Shown piece by piece: positions 14,225 through 26,229 of a DNA stretch of 64,000 bases. This DNA is from Macrobrachium rosenbergii (lineage: Eukaryota > Arthropoda > Malacostraca > Decapoda > Palaemonidae): the NCBI RefSeq assembly GCF_040412425.1, contig NC_089756.1:10138726-10202725 (forward strand). Reading direction: 5' to 3'. The first letter of the stretch is position 1. Every line of letters begins with the position of its first letter. A model generated the notes under the pieces. The model did not search any database. It was not told where the DNA came from and was given only the letters and a program-made list of their open reading frames with translations. The position numbers and the translations under genes are program-made.

Positions 14225-15320
14225 CTAGTCCTTGCTTTGTTTGTTCTTGGATGAGGGCAAACAAAGTCTTTTTTGTAGAGTAAATTATGTTTTTATGTTG
14301 CAGAGCCATTGCTCCTCATTAGAGAAAGCTACCCTGAGCTGATTAAGTGCCACTTTTCTTCCAATTTGGGCTTGTTGTTTTTGGGTATGAGGTGCCACAG
14401 CAACTCAATTAGGGAGGTGGTAACTCTTGAGGGATCATAGTTTAGTTGTGGTTGTAGCTCCTGTTATCTCTGCAGGCCTGAGGCACAGGGTCCAATAAAT
14501 TGCCATTCTGCATTGCACATCATCAGCCAATGGCCACATGTGGGGCTCACGTTCCACCTCCCAAGATAGTGGACCTTGCTTGATGAAGATCATTATCCAA
14601 CAAGTACTTGCCATGGGAACATATTCATCAGGTATCCAGCAATGAGTGTATTTATAATGATATCTGATAATTCGGTTAAAGGGAATCTCTTGCCCGCCTC
14701 CAGCACACAATGTTGGAATCAGCTAAATGATAAAGGATAAGCTTCACCTTAAAAATAATGATTTTTTTTATAAAATCAATTTTTTAGGTACTTAACCTCT
14801 ATCATTGAAACCCTCCTTCCTCCCCTCTTGAGAGAATAAGAATAGAATGAGCATCTGAAACATTCGCTGTCTTACCCCCACCCTACAAAGGGTGGGGGAG
14901 TAACTGTTTGGAGTGTTCATTAATGATTGTTTCAGTTTTAACACTTGTCGAACCCACGCCTAAGTAGTCACAGATAAAGCTAAATGATAGAGGGTAAGAC
15001 CTAAAAAATTGATTTTATCATAAAAATCATTATACTGATCCAATTGCTACTCTCTTGTAGGTTGACTAGCATTGCCAAAAAGCTGTGTCCCACTTATGAA
15101 TATTGAACGAGTTTGGATTTAGCTTTCATAGTTATGTTCTACAAAGTAATTATTTTACTCTGAATAGCATCAAGTGTTGTATATTATTATAAATAAGGGA
15201 TTTACAGTTGAATAACTTTATATTTTCATTCTCACCAGAATCATACATGTTTTCTATATTCCATGAATATTATAATTATTTTGATTGACCCTTCACATTT
15301 TTGACAATTTTGACTTTCAG

Positions 15321-15489
15321 AAATAAAGCAGCTGCAGAAACAGCTATTTCAGACTTAGAGCGAAGTATGGGAGAAGTTCTTCGAGAAAGACAGGCAGACA
15401 TCAAAAGAGAGCATAACAAACAACTTTCAATACTTAATGAAGAGTTGGAAAAGGAATTAGAATCCGCAGCTCGGCAAGCTAAAGAACAG
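15321..15489 (+). CDS. CEP164-like exon 8: coiled coil
   Basis: The acceptor is attttgactttcag and the donor is cag|gtatga; phase 2 in, phase 0 out. It encodes coiled coil (NKAAAETAISDLERSMGEVL onward), downstream of DIRS element 1. Confidence 0.8.
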
Positions 15490-15653
15490 GTATGAAATTT
15501 ATTTCACATCTAATCATTTTATTTTATTTTAATTATTGTAGATGTTGGACAGAGGTTATGTTGTCTAAGTTTAGTTTGTTCTTAAGGTTTGCATGTTTTA
15601 TTTCAACCTGTATTTTGACAATTAATATTTCAGAGATTGTGTTTTAATTTCAG

Positions 15654-16784
15654 GAAACTGCAGAGAAACAAAACCACATATCAAAACTTGCAAAGTTGAA
15701 ACAGGAGCATGAAAAGAGCCTTCAGGAATTGCAGGAATGTCATAAGGAAGAGCTAGAATTAATTGAGGTTCAGCACAGAGAAAATATAGAGAAGTTGAAA
15801 GTAGATTTCAAAGAAGAATTAACAAATCAAAAGGTTCAATTAGAAAATAAGCTTACTGAACTGAAAATTGAATATGAACAGCAAATGATTTCATTTGGGA
15901 ATGAACATTTAGAACGGATAGATAATGGGGAAGAGAGAGAGGCTGATGTTGGTAATACTGGCAGTGAATATAATGAAGAAGAGGAAGATTCACATGTAGA
16001 CAAGGATGTTGTAAAAGGTAGTAGTGATAAATTTAGTAAAGAAGACCATAAATATGACCAGATACTGACTGAGTTACAAGAAAGAAGAAAGACACTTGAG
16101 CATGATTTGGAAGATCTTAAGTCTCAGGAGAATAAAGTAAGAGAGCTGAAGAAGAAAACTGTAATTCCCTCTACCTCTTGTTGCAGTGGACCAGTCTGTA
16201 ATCATGAACTGAAATACAACAAGATGAAGGCAAAGTATGTAAACCTTGTGAGTCGTATCAAATCAGAAAAAGCCAAAAAATCTTTACAAAAGATGTCGGC
16301 TGACCGTGATATTCTTGCAAGTGATAAAACTACCACAGAAAGTAACACCAATGATTTTGATGGTGGCATGCAGTCAGAGGATGTATCCTCTAGTATCATG
16401 TCTAGTCCAAAACATTTACATCCACCTGGTGCCTATGCAAAAAGTGCCGAGAACTCTAGTGCTGATGAAGATATAAAAGCTGCTACTAAGGTTTTGGAAA
16501 AATATGGTAGACTGTCAGATTTAGGAAATGCAAGAAATATATCAAGGTCATCTGTGAACTTGAACATTAAGTCGCATTCTACAAGACCGCTGACAAACAT
16601 GCCAAGGAAGGCTTGGATGGATGATGATCTTTTGGTTCATGGAAGAAGGGAGCTGATAAAAGCTGAAAAATTTTTAAAGTCTAGTCAGGTCAAGTTTCCT
16701 GGGAGGCTTGAGGAATTACAAGCAGAGGATATTCAGAGAGAAATCTTAAGGCAGAATGCTGGCTTTGAAGTTCACAGTGTTGAG
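15654..16784 (+). CDS. CEP164-like exon 9: main coiled coil, Cys/His cluster, Ser-rich region
   Basis: The largest exon, 377 codons, phase 0 at both ends (tttaatttcag; gag|gtaatc). The first 110 residues are coiled coil with the repeat theme HKEELELIEVQHRENIEKLK; a Glu-rich stretch and more coiled coil follow. Around residues 180-190 there is a small cluster, STSCCSGPVCNHELK, with three Cys and one His that might bind metal or be incidental. The second half is Ser-rich and ends in a charged helical segment with HGRRELIKAEKFLKSSQ, which resembles a conserved CEP164 helical segment as I remember it; this is the main reason for the name and is weak evidence. Confidence 0.85.
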
Positions 16785-16971
16785 GTAATCTTGTTGAAAA
16801 TAATTTTATAATACTGTAGTCAGTTTATGTATGAAACTTTGAAACCTTTGATACTCTTTTAGCATTTAATGTTACGTAACAATACAGTATATAGAACTAT
16901 GTAGTAAGTGTTTTAGTTATAACAAAACTGTCTTGTATGTTTGTATGTAATTAAAAGGTTGTTTCTTTTAG

Positions 16972-17095
16972 GGACGCTCTCGCAGGCTATCACTAGGACA
17001 TGGAGGATCTCTAGCATCTGATACAGAGGAATCTGATGAAATTACTCATGATGCGCCTTCTTCCTCATCAGACTTTGGACTGGACCAGATATTAG
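16972..17095 (+). CDS. CEP164-like exon 10
   Basis: The acceptor is tgtttcttttag and the donor is g|gtagct; phase 0 in, phase 1 out. It encodes GRSRRLSLGHGGSLASDTEE and a Ser/Asp-rich tail. RRLSL looks like a basophilic kinase site (an inference from the motif only). Confidence 0.7.
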
Positions 17096-17860
17096 GTAGC
17101 TTGTGTATATTCTCCTGGATTACCTATCTGAATAAATTCCATAATAGTGTAACTCATTGTAGGTACAGTATACCATTTAAGGAATAGGAAATTGCAGTAA
17201 GGATGATTTTCTTTGAAATTTAATGTGAGCTTTTTTAAAAGAATGTCAAGTCAGTCTGACTGATTAATACTACAGTTGTAAGAAGTTCAACCTGGATTTT
17301 GTAGCTCTGGATTACCAGTAGCAGGGAGTGCTAATTTGCTGAACTCTCTTATGGGATATGATTGCCGAGTAGCAAGAGGAGCCTTGCCATTTTAAGCACT
17401 CGCTGAGATTTGGTTGCTCGAGGAAGATTTCCAGAATGATATTACAGTACCATCAGTGTTATTCTTGATTAGGAAGTTTGTTTGAGAATAGGAAATTGTA
17501 GGAAATATGGAAAAATCTGAGTTTATGATAGTTCTGAGTAGATGGAAAAGTTAATGAAGGATGAGTGGCATTACTTGGGTAAGGAAAATAGAGTATTGAT
17601 GTTTCTTTCAATGGGGTAGGTGTGGCCATGAGTTGAATTAAGAAAAAGAAGTATAATAAGAGGGAAAATCAGTGGCCTATGCAAAGGTGGTTGAAGAATG
17701 GAGGAAAGGGTGGAGCCCTTAAGTTAGCACAATGTTTGTGAATCCAAGAATATAATTTTGACATAAGTGTGCCATTACATTTTAATGGAATTTATGTTAC
17801 TTGACGTTTATCTTTTACAGTTTTTGCTGAAGTTTCAAACCTTATTTTCTATTTCTACAG
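17096..17860. other. Intron between exons 10 and 11
   Basis: AT-rich; no supported gene or repeat. Confidence 0.5.
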
Positions 17861-18007
17861 CTAAAATAAGTGCTACCAGTAAAATGTCAGCAGGCGACAT
17901 TCAACGTAGCAAATCCTTGGGAGCAAAAACCCGACCAATAAGGTCAGCTAGTAGCTTGGAGAGAGGCCTGAATAAAATCTCAGAGCCTTTTCAAACTCAG
18001 TCAAAAG
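17861..18007 (+). CDS. CEP164-like exon 11
   Basis: The acceptor is tatttctacag and the donor is g|gttcgt; phase 1 in, phase 1 out. It encodes a basic, Ser-rich segment including RPIRSASSLERGLNKISEPF. The donor gttcgt is non-consensus beyond GT; the clean phase match on both sides supports it. Confidence 0.6.
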
Positions 18008-19129
18008 GTTCGTGATAGTATTTCTGTATACATGTATTTCTTTTTTTTGCTGATATATTTATTTCTAATGATACACTTGGTAAATTAGCATAATTAATGT
18101 GCCAAGCACGTGTGTGGTTTAGTACGTTTATATGGCATTGTTCATAAATATATGAGAAAGAGGAATACTATTTTAAATTGCCAGTCATCACTGCCTTCAT
18201 TTTCCTGACATCTTTTTATAGTTTATTATTTTTTGTTATTCTTTTACATTTAGTGGTGTAAACTGACTTATCTAATTTTTTAACTCCATTCGTGACTGTT
18301 TTTTTAACCTGGCTATTGCCCTGAGTCACAGCATGATAACGTGTATTTCTGTGTGCATTTTTTTAAAATGGTTTGTTAGAGGTATCTGAGTTGAATATGA
18401 ATAATCACAGTAGTGACTGTGATTAAAAAACTTTGTAAAAAAGGAATTGAATCATTGGTATGTCAGTTTGCATTCTTAACAAAGAAATAATATTAATAAA
18501 GGCACATGAAGAGTAAAACTAAATGATCGACAAAAACTAAAATATCTGTTGTATCTCTGTTCAGTGGGTAAGACATTGCATGCAAATTGTAGGTTGCCAG
18601 ATTAATTATTAACTAGTACCACAGATATTATTTGCTGTTGAGTTGCAGAACATTATTTCAGCACATGAGGAAAATTAGGTCAGTGCCTGTATGAGTTTGA
18701 AAATAGAGCTGACCATAAAATGTACACAATTTATCATCTGGAATAAAATGACTGTACTGTACATTTATTTTTACCATGTGTAATCTCATACTTACTACAC
18801 AGTAGCTATTACTGAATGTTCTTGATTGTATCTTAGGTCACAAAACTACTTTTCTGTCTGCCTCTTGCTTTTCATGTTCCCTTTGTTCTCTTCCCAGATA
18901 GATGTCCAGTTTAACTAACTTTATCTTTGCTTCAGTTTTCCTCCCCACATTTAAAAATGAAACCTATAGCGCAACCTTGTGAGAGTCCTTGTTAGCTTGA
19001 AGAGCTTAGCTCACCTGTCAAATCTATTCACTCTGCACTTTTAGGTTATTTAAATTGATATTTCCTCTTTATAATAGTAATTGAATGGAAAAGCTAACTG
19101 ACATTGATTGTTTAATGCAACCTTTACAG
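18008..19129. other. Intron between exons 11 and 12
   Basis: AT-rich; no supported gene or repeat. Confidence 0.5.
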
Positions 19130-19273
19130 GGTACAGCGCATTGTCAACGAGTGCTCCGTTAAGAATAGAAGATTTAAAAGTAGGATCAGTGCCTGATTTG
19201 GGGCCAGATACTGTTGACAGAATTGCAAGCATCAACAAGTACCTTCAACGTAGATGGACCAATTACTTTGGAG
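19130..19273 (+). CDS. CEP164-like exon 12
   Basis: The acceptor is cctttacag and the donor is g|gtgagt; phase 1 in, phase 1 out. It encodes LRIEDLKVGSVPDLGPDTVD followed by RIASINKYLQRRW and NYFGG, a compact helical segment that would lie near the C-terminus. The consensus donor is followed by a 34-kb intron full of transposons. Confidence 0.7.
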
Positions 19274-19930
19274 GTGAGTTTTAAAGTCCTTGGTTTGATA
19301 TCCGAATGTTGAGAAAATTCCCACAAAATCCTATTTGCGCAAGAAAGAAATTTGTTTGTCATATGGTCAATAATTAATCTTTGTTGTATTTTACTTTATA
19401 ATTAAGGAGGATGGAAATTTTATTGTGGTCACCTCCACATGTTCCAGCATCAAATAGTCATGTACACAATCAAGTTACCAAAGGGATTGGTCCTCATGGC
19501 TAGCGTTTGACTTTTCCATTTTATTTGTTTTCTTATTCCATATGGAGATGATTTTACTCTTTACAAGTCCTCTTCCTTTCCTCTTATGGATTCATTTTCT
19601 TGGTCATGTCAAATAACAAGAGTCCGAGTTGTGATTATTGATTAACTTTTGCTAGTTTTGTTGGTCCAGAAATACTTTCATACCTATTATTGTATGTGAA
19701 ATACCTTCAAACCTGCTATTATATGCAACTTACACTGTCTAGTTTAACTTATGGAAGGTGAATTTTTTGTGCTTAATATTTTTTTTTGTAAACATTTAAA
19801 TTTGTTAGTTTTAGATTTCAGTTGACCTTTAGTTTCTTATATTTAGGAGCATCTAAGAAGTTAATATTCAAATTCTCTAAGAATACCATATTAAGAACAA
19901 TAAGTTGTGCTGACAGTGAGTTAACTGTAC
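19274..19930. other. Start of the 34-kb last intron
   Basis: Unique-looking AT-rich intron sequence after a consensus donor (gtgagt). No feature recognised. Confidence 0.5.
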
Positions 19931-20460
19931 AGTTGGGGAAAAGATTCCTTTTACCCCTTGAGTTCATGAGACATTGTAAATGGCAACACTGCTTTTGTTT
20001 ATGTAGTTAAGTAGTACACTAGTACTATTAGCTGCTTTTGTTTATGTAGTTAAAGAGTACACTAGTACTATTAGCTGATTGGTGCAGGCGTTTCCTTACC
20101 AGTTAACATATATTTACTTACGTATATCATAAAAACTAAAATATGTTGGTGAAAAGATTCACACAACATGAAAATGGGTTTATGAGTGTTTTTTCTCAGG
20201 ATTAGATAAAACGCTTTAGAGGAGGGAAATTACGTAGAGTAATATCATCATGCATTGTCGTTTGCCTCCTAACCTGAGACTGACAAAGGAAGGAGGTAGA
20301 AATTGTTCAGAGGGAAGGGACGGTGAACTGTCTAATCAAACCATGCATGGCTTCGTTAACGATTTTTCTTGTAACTAATATCTTTAGAAGATACTACGGA
20401 ATTCCCATTTTAAAAATAGATACTGTTGCTACAGTGACTGAAAATAAATATTGATGAAAT
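19930..20460 (+). repeat. Diverged dispersed repeat, copy A (inverted partner at 45150-45695)
   Basis: Reads colinearly with the reverse complement of 45150-45695. Shared landmarks in order: aagattccttttac, aaatggcaac, cgcttttgtttatgtag-like, gggaaattac, taatatcatcat, gagactgaca, gcttcgttaa and gatttttct. Identity is roughly 65-75% by eye. The family is not recognised. Confidence 0.7.
19991..20083. repeat. Tandem duplication, about 46 bp
   Basis: Two adjacent copies of gcttttgtttatgtagttaa followed by gtacactagtactattagctg, differing at one or two positions; only copy A of the dispersed repeat has this duplication. Confidence 0.9.
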
Positions 20461-20500
20461 TGCTACAAAATCACATTCATTGTCCACAACCCAGTTTTTT

Positions 20501-20618
<118 letters not shown>

Positions 20619-20684
20619 ATGTAATCACAAATATCTAGCGAATGTAATTGCTTCTTAATGACATCACAAATTTATTTTGCTAAT

Positions 20685-20894
20685 CTATTTTCTTAAATGT
20701 GGCCAGCATTCTTTTATGATATTAATGAGTGAACAGCCAAGCCATGCCATTGCTCCAGCATTTACGAGGAAAACAAGTTCTTTCCTCATTACTCTCTTGG
20801 AAGCTTCGAGAACCACTGTCAGATAGCCATAGGCGTACGAGGTAAAGTTCATTTGGGTGGGCAACACCAAAATTGCCCGAATTTTAAACATCAC
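20685..20894 (-). pseudogene. AGPAT-like acyltransferase fragment (tentative)
   Basis: A 69-codon open frame reads VLPTQMNFTSYAYGYLTVVL near its start, then a KRVMRKELVFLVNAGAMAWL motif, then GCSLINI. This follows the order seen in 1-acylglycerol-3-phosphate acyltransferases: NHQ-x4-D box, about 16 residues, Lys-Lys/Arg-Glu-Leu, Gly-x2-Ala-Trp-Leu-x-Gly-x2-Phe-Ile. The key His and Asp of the NHx4D box are not there (PTQ in place of NHQ), and no conserved continuation follows. It could be a decayed retrocopy or exon in the host intron, or coincidence. Confidence 0.35.
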
Positions 20895-21769
20895 AAATTT
20901 TTTCTTTCTTTCTTTCTTTTTTTAATCACCATATTTGTGAAACAAATACCAACAGCTGTTAAATTATGTACAGCAGGTACGAATTTGAAGAACTCTAGCA
21001 AAACTACGTAGCTATTATTCTATTCTTTATTCAGATTGTATACATGCATCCTCTTATGTATGGTTTCAAAGCGAAATTCACTCAAATAATATAATGCCGA
21101 AGCAACTTTTAAGACATTACACAACTTACAAAAGGAACATCCTATCAATATTTATTTTTTACATTATTTTTCACGAAAAAAGGCATGACTAGCAAGATCA
21201 CCAACTATGTGAAAATATATACAAATCAGGCTTGGAGCAAATACATATGCTTTATATGAATTATAAAAATTAGAGTTATAATTACCTGTACTATTATCAG
21301 ATTACAACTACAATTATAGTGAGGGAACATCTCAAACACAAATGTAATAAAAATTAATTCCAAGCATTAAAAATTTCAATTACAAATACATAACCATAGA
21401 AAATAAAACAAAATGCAGATTAAAAAAAATATGATTTGTTCACGAGACTTACCTGCCAGATATATATATAGCTGTAGTCTCTGAAGGTCCGACAGAATTT
21501 CAAATTTCGCGGCACACGCAGTGGCCGGACAGGTGGTTAGTACACATTCCGCCGCTGGGGCGCTGGGTATCAGGAACCATTCCCATTTTCTATTCAGATT
21601 TTCTCTGTCGCCGGACTGTCAACACCTGTTGTCAGTTCCTCCGCTTTTTGGATTTCAATATTTTGTCATTTGAGTATTTTGGTTGTTTTTGGTATCGACT
21701 TGGATCTGTGACTTGGCATACGCTTTTCTGGACTGTTTTTGAATTTGGCCTTTGACTTTTCTTTATATA

Positions 21770-22228
21770 ATGTCTTCCTCTAGCTATCGTGTGTGTAGCT
21801 TGGGTGGGTGTAAGGTGAGGCTATCGAAGGCTTTGATAGACCCTCACACTTTATGTATGAAATGTAGAGGTATGGAATGCTCTGTGGATAATCGTTGTAA
21901 TGAATGTGAGGGATTATCTGAGGGAGAATGGAAGAAATATGAATCCTATATGCGTAAATTGGAGCGTGATAGGGTGAGGAGGTCTTCCTCCAGGAGTGCT
22001 TCTGTGGACGGTCGGTCAGGGATTTCTCACGTTAGTAACCCTGTAGCTTGTAGTCCTAACCCTTTAGTGTTGCCTTCGGGCCCTGAGGTTGTTGCAGAAA
22101 GTAATGCTCTGACTCTAGTTCTTGAGTCTATTCGCGCTCTTGAAAACAAAGTGAATGCCCTGCAAGCGCAAAGTGTAGTGTGTGTTAATCCCCTAGTGTT
22201 GTGGAGGGGCGTCAGATCGACCCTATAA
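21770..22228 (+). pseudogene. DIRS element 2 Gag N-terminus with Cys/His domain
   Basis: Starts ATG at 21770 (MSSSSYRVCSLGGCKVRL). A Cys-rich region follows: C-x4-C, H-x2-C-x2-C, C and C-x2-C over the first 45 residues, then a charged helix (EGEWKKYESYMRKLERDRVR) and a Ser-rich segment. The same layout occurs at 38317 in element 3, so this is a conserved, probably metal-binding, Gag module of these elements. The frame closes at 22228 and gag continues in other frames. Confidence 0.7.
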
Positions 22229-24290
22229 TGCTTCTAGGCCTGGACCTCTGCCGAACTCCCAAGACCCGGGAGAGGGCATGTCGAAGTCGCATGAAGGTTA
22301 CGGGGACTCCCCTCCGATCTGACGTCCCTTCGGCAGGTCCTGTTGACTCCACCCAGGCTGCCAGGGATCGTGCTCGGGCACGCATCCATAAGGAATGCTT
22401 CTCGTCCTCCGACATGTCCTCCCTTGTCGGGGGTTGGAGCGCTCGGTTGGACTCTCGACCCCTCATGAGAAGCCTGAGAGGAGAGGACGCCACGTCCTCT
22501 TCCTCTAGACGTTTGGCGCTCGTCACCTGAAAGTTTCGAGGAAGTTCCTCATCGGAAGAAATTTCGTTCTTTCGAGTTTGACGCTGCTCGCGCTTAAGAT
22601 GGGAGACCTTTCCCCATTGGGAAAGAAGAAGCCTTCTCTCCGCCGCCTTCTCGGTTCAGTCCGTCTGCTAAGAGAGCTGTGTCCCCTACTTGCCAGATTT
22701 TGTTAGGCATGCAACAGCAACTGGATTCTCTTATGGATCGAGGAAGGCCAGGCCGCGTCGTAAGATTTGCATCTGCCTGTGAAGAAGTCAGGCCTTCCCA
22801 CTCTCCCGCTTCGTCTCTTCGTCTGCTGCTTCTCCGGAAGCTTCTCGTCTTGCGCCTAAGGAAGGTTTTAAAGAAATTCCTTCTCTTTTGAAGATTTTGA
22901 CGTCTCCCCGATGCGCGCCATGTTCGAGTTTCTTGCGCTTCGCGCTCACGCTTCTCGCGCTCCTCACGCTTCTGGCGCGCCTCACCCTGTGTCTCGGCGC
23001 GCCACCCAGGACGCCGCGCTCCGCTCTCGCCGCTGGAAGCCTCTTCCGTGCCAGTTCACGGAGATCATCATGCGCGCTTCGCCAGGACGCCTACTCGCTT
23101 AGCTCCTCGTGTTTTCTCTTCTCATCATACGGATGTTGCTACCACGCCTGCAGTTTTTCTTGATGACCAACTTCCCGCTTTCTTCTGTTCAGGCTCATCA
23201 AGATTTAGCCTCTACTTCCAAGCATGTTAAGTCCCGCTGGCGTATCAGCGATTCCGGACTCCTTCCTCCCTGCTCTCCTGATCCTCCAGCTGAGGAAGAA
23301 GAACCCCTGCCGTCAGAACCCTCGGACGAAGAGAAACAAGTTCCTTCTGCTTCTTCCGATTATCAGACTCTGACTTGTCTGTTTAAGGATTTATTTCCTG
23401 ATACGTTTCAAGCTTCAGCTCCTCGCTCCCCCCCGTCGCAGTTGGCTTCGTCTCAGGCGAGGAAATCTCCTGGCTTTCTTAAAATGAAGAAATCCTTCTC
23501 TACCAAGAAGGCTTTTAAGAAAGTTCAAGACTGGATGTCTACTAGGAAGAACCAAGGGAAGACTTCTTTTGCTTTGCCTCCTTCTCGCTTGTCGGGAAAA
23601 TCCGGAGTATGGTACGACACAGGGGAAGATATGGGTTTGTCAGTTCCTCTACTTCTAAAGGGGACTTCGCTAGTCTTGTGGACGCCTCTAGAGATCCCAC
23701 TTGTCCTCTTCCAAGGTTTCCTGGACTCTTACTGAAATGGACCACCACCTCAAAGGACTTTTTCAAGACAGTGGAAGTTTTTAACTTTTGGACTGGTGTC
23801 TGGGCGTTCTGCACACTAAGGCTAATAGCCCTAGTTCTATTAGTCTGGGGGAGCTGTCCAGCGTTTTGACTAAGTAAATGGACAAGGCCGTCAGAGATGG
23901 CTCTGAAGATCTGACTTCAGTTTTCGTCAGCTCTTTTAAAGAAGAGAGCATTGTTCTGCTCCTTTTTGGCGAAGTCGGTTTCTCCTTCTCAGAAGGGAGA
24001 ACTTCCAGTTAACACCTTTCTCTAGCCATCTCTTCCCCAGACCTTGGTTAAGGATATCGCTTCCAGCCTTCAGGAGAAGGCCACTCAAGACCTCCTTTCC
24101 AGGTCCTCTAAACGTCCCTCAGCACCTTCTTCGTCGTCTTCTGTGCCTCATCAGGCTAAAAGAAGCAGCCCTTTCATAACAAGGAGGCTCTTCCACGGGT
24201 AGTTTCTCCAAACCCGCACCTCGAGGCAGAGGTTTTCCTAGAGGCAAGGTCGTCCCCAAGAGGGGCGGCAAGTGACTCGTTTCTCCTCCA
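22229..24290 (+). pseudogene. DIRS element 2 Gag, remainder, frameshifted
   Basis: Open stretches in several frames (22201-22530, 22679-22891, 22911-23230, 23109-23735, 23609-23869) encode Ser/Arg/Pro-rich sequence, an acidic PPAEEEEPLPSEPSDEE segment and a basic helix (KMKKSFSTKKAFKKVQDWMS). The last, in part, reads into the RT region. Composition matches DIRS Gag; no single frame spans it. Confidence 0.6.
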
Positions 24291-24291
24291 G

Positions 24292-25100
24292 ATGCCAGTA
24301 GGAGCCAGGCTTCTTCATTTTGCTCAAGCCTGGAGAGAGAGAGGGGCAGACTCTTGGTCCCTCCAAGTAGTAGAGAGAGGATACCTAATTCCTTTCCTGA
24401 CTCTTCCGCCCTTGTCTTCGACCCCCAGAGATTTTTCTCCCAAGTACCGCCCTGCCAAGCAGAAGATACTGTTCGACCTTCTCGACCAAATGCTCGAGAA
24501 GAGAGCAGTGGAGCCAGTCTTAGACACAAAATCCCCGGGATTTTACAACAGACTGTTTCTGGTTCCGAAACATCCAGAAGGCTGGAGACCTGTCTTGGAC
24601 GTCAGCAGGCTGAACGACTTTGTCCAGAAGGACAAGTTCAAGATGGAAACGTCTCAGTCTATTTTAGGAGCTCTTCGTCCCGGGGATTGGATGGTGTCTT
24701 TAGACCTTCAAGATGCATACTTCCACGTCCCGATTCATCCGCGCTCGAAGAAGTATCTCCGCTTTGTCTTGGGGGGCAAGACTTACCAATTCAGGGCTCT
24801 CTGCTTTGGACTCAGCACAGCCCCGAGGGTGTTTACTCTTCTCATGAAGAATATAGCGAGGTGGTTGCACCTCTCGGGAGTCAGGATCTCTCTCTACCTA
24901 GACGATTGGCTGATCCGTGCTTCTTCAGCACGAAGGTGTCTGGAGGACCTTCATTTTACTCTGGATCTAGTGGAGTCCCTGGGACTTCTGATCAATGTAG
25001 AAAAATCGCAACTGATCCCCTCTCAGTCCATCGTTTATCTGGGGATTCAGATGAATTCAGCGGCTTTTCTAGCGTCTCCGTCGCCAGAAAGGCAAGTTCT
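24292..25100 (+). pseudogene. DIRS element 2 reverse transcriptase
   Basis: One open frame carries most of an RT: FLVPKHPEGWRPVLDVSRLN (fingers), SLDLQDAYFHVPIHP (motif A with catalytic Asp), RALCFGLSTAPRVFT (motif B), SLYLDDWLIRA (motif C, YLDD) and VYLGIQMNS (motif E region). All three catalytic aspartates are present. The frame is lost near 25100 and continues one base over at about 25070-25367. The RT copies genomic RNA into DNA within the Gag particle. Confidence 0.85.
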
Positions 25101-26130
25101 TTGTTGCGAAAAGTCGCAGTCTTCTTGGAGAAGGAAACATGCTCGGTGAGGGAATGGATGAGTCTGCTGGGGACCATTTCCTCGCTGGAGAAGTTTGTTT
25201 CTCTAGGAAGGCTACATCTCAGACCTCTCCAGTTCTTTCTGCTGGAGAACTGGAAGAACAAGGAAGACTTGGAAGAAGAATTAAGGATCCTTCCCTCCAT
25301 AAAAGACTCCCTCAAGTGGTGGCTCGATCCTGTGAAGTTGGGAAAGGGATCTCTCTCAAGCTTCTGAGCCCCGACCTAGTGTTGTTTTCCGACGCTTCTT
25401 TGGCGGGTTGGGGAGCAACACTGGGAGGGAAGGAAGTGTCAGGAACCTGGAAAGGGCAACAGATTTCCTGGCACATCAACATCAAAGAGTTGGCAGCAAT
25501 CTTCCTAGCCCTCCAAGTCTTCGAGTCTCTAGTTGCCAATCACGTTGTTCAAGTGAACTCGGACAACACTACGGCGTTGGCGTGCCTCAAAAACAGGGCG
25601 GAACACACTCTCGTTCCCTGTTCGGCCTTGCGAGAGAAATTCTCCTCTGGGCTCAGGCTCGCAACATTACAATCCTCACAAGATTTGTTGCAGGGGTAGA
25701 GAATGTTCGAGCGGACCTGCTCAGTCGGCGCCACCAACTTCTTCCAACGGAATGGACTCTTCATCAAGAGGTTTGCCAAGACCTCTGGTCCCTTTGGGGT
25801 CGTCCTCTCGTGGATCTCTTCACGACCTCAAGAACGGCGAGGCTTCCCATCTACTGCTCCCCTGTTCTAGACCCAGGGGCAGTGGCGATAGATGCTCTTC
25901 TCTGGGATTGGACAGGTCTGGACGTTTATGCCTTTCCTCCGTTCAAAATTCTGGGAGAAGTGCATCGCAAGTTCTCGGCCTCTCAAGGAACAAGGATGAC
26001 GCTCATCGCCCGTTTTGGCCTTCAACCAATGGTTCTCGGAGATTCTCTTCTGGTTAGTGGACGTTCCCAGGTCACTACCTTTGAGAGCAGATCTGCTCAA
26101 ACAACCCCACTTCACGAGATACCATCAAAA
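25070..26130 (+). pseudogene. DIRS element 2 RT connection, RNase H and downstream domain, two frameshifts
   Basis: 25070-25367 encodes SVREWMSLLGTISSLEKFVS and the connection. RNase H follows in the next frame, 25360-25620: VLFSDASLAGWGATLGG (first Asp), HINIKELAAIFLAL (Glu) and NSDNTTALACL (Asp). The frame then shifts again to 25620-26130: FVAGVENVRADLLSRR (last acidic residue) and the conserved post-RNase H block DLFTTSRTARLPIYCSP and LLWDWTGLDVYAFPPF. All RNase H catalytic residues are there, but not in one frame. Confidence 0.8.
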
Positions 26131-26229
26131 CCTCCCGCTCTGAACCTGACTGCATTCAGACTATCGAAAATTGGTCAGAGCGAGGGGTTTTTTGTGGCCA
26201 GTGGCACGGGCCATCGCTAGAGCCAGAAG

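Larger units (their letters stand above)
8966..15032 (+). mobile_element. DIRS1-like retrotransposon, element 1 (decayed)
   Basis: About 6.1 kb inserted in a host intron. Inverted terminal repeats lie at about 8970-9117 and 14868-15003 (shared blocks: taccctctatcatttagct, tagggtgggggtaagac). An internal complementary region at about 14733-14810 carries, in inverse orientation, the right end joined to the left end, the hallmark of DIRS1-type elements that replicate through a circle. Gag, RT/RNase H and tyrosine recombinase remnants follow in that order, all with frameshifts and stops. No target duplication is visible, as expected for recombinase-mediated insertion. The ends are accurate to within a few bases. 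Confidence 0.85.

Noticed and set aside
24354..25067. Ser-rich frame overlapping the element 2 RT
   Set aside because: Shadow of the RT frame up to about 25070; only its later part is real continuation after a frameshift.
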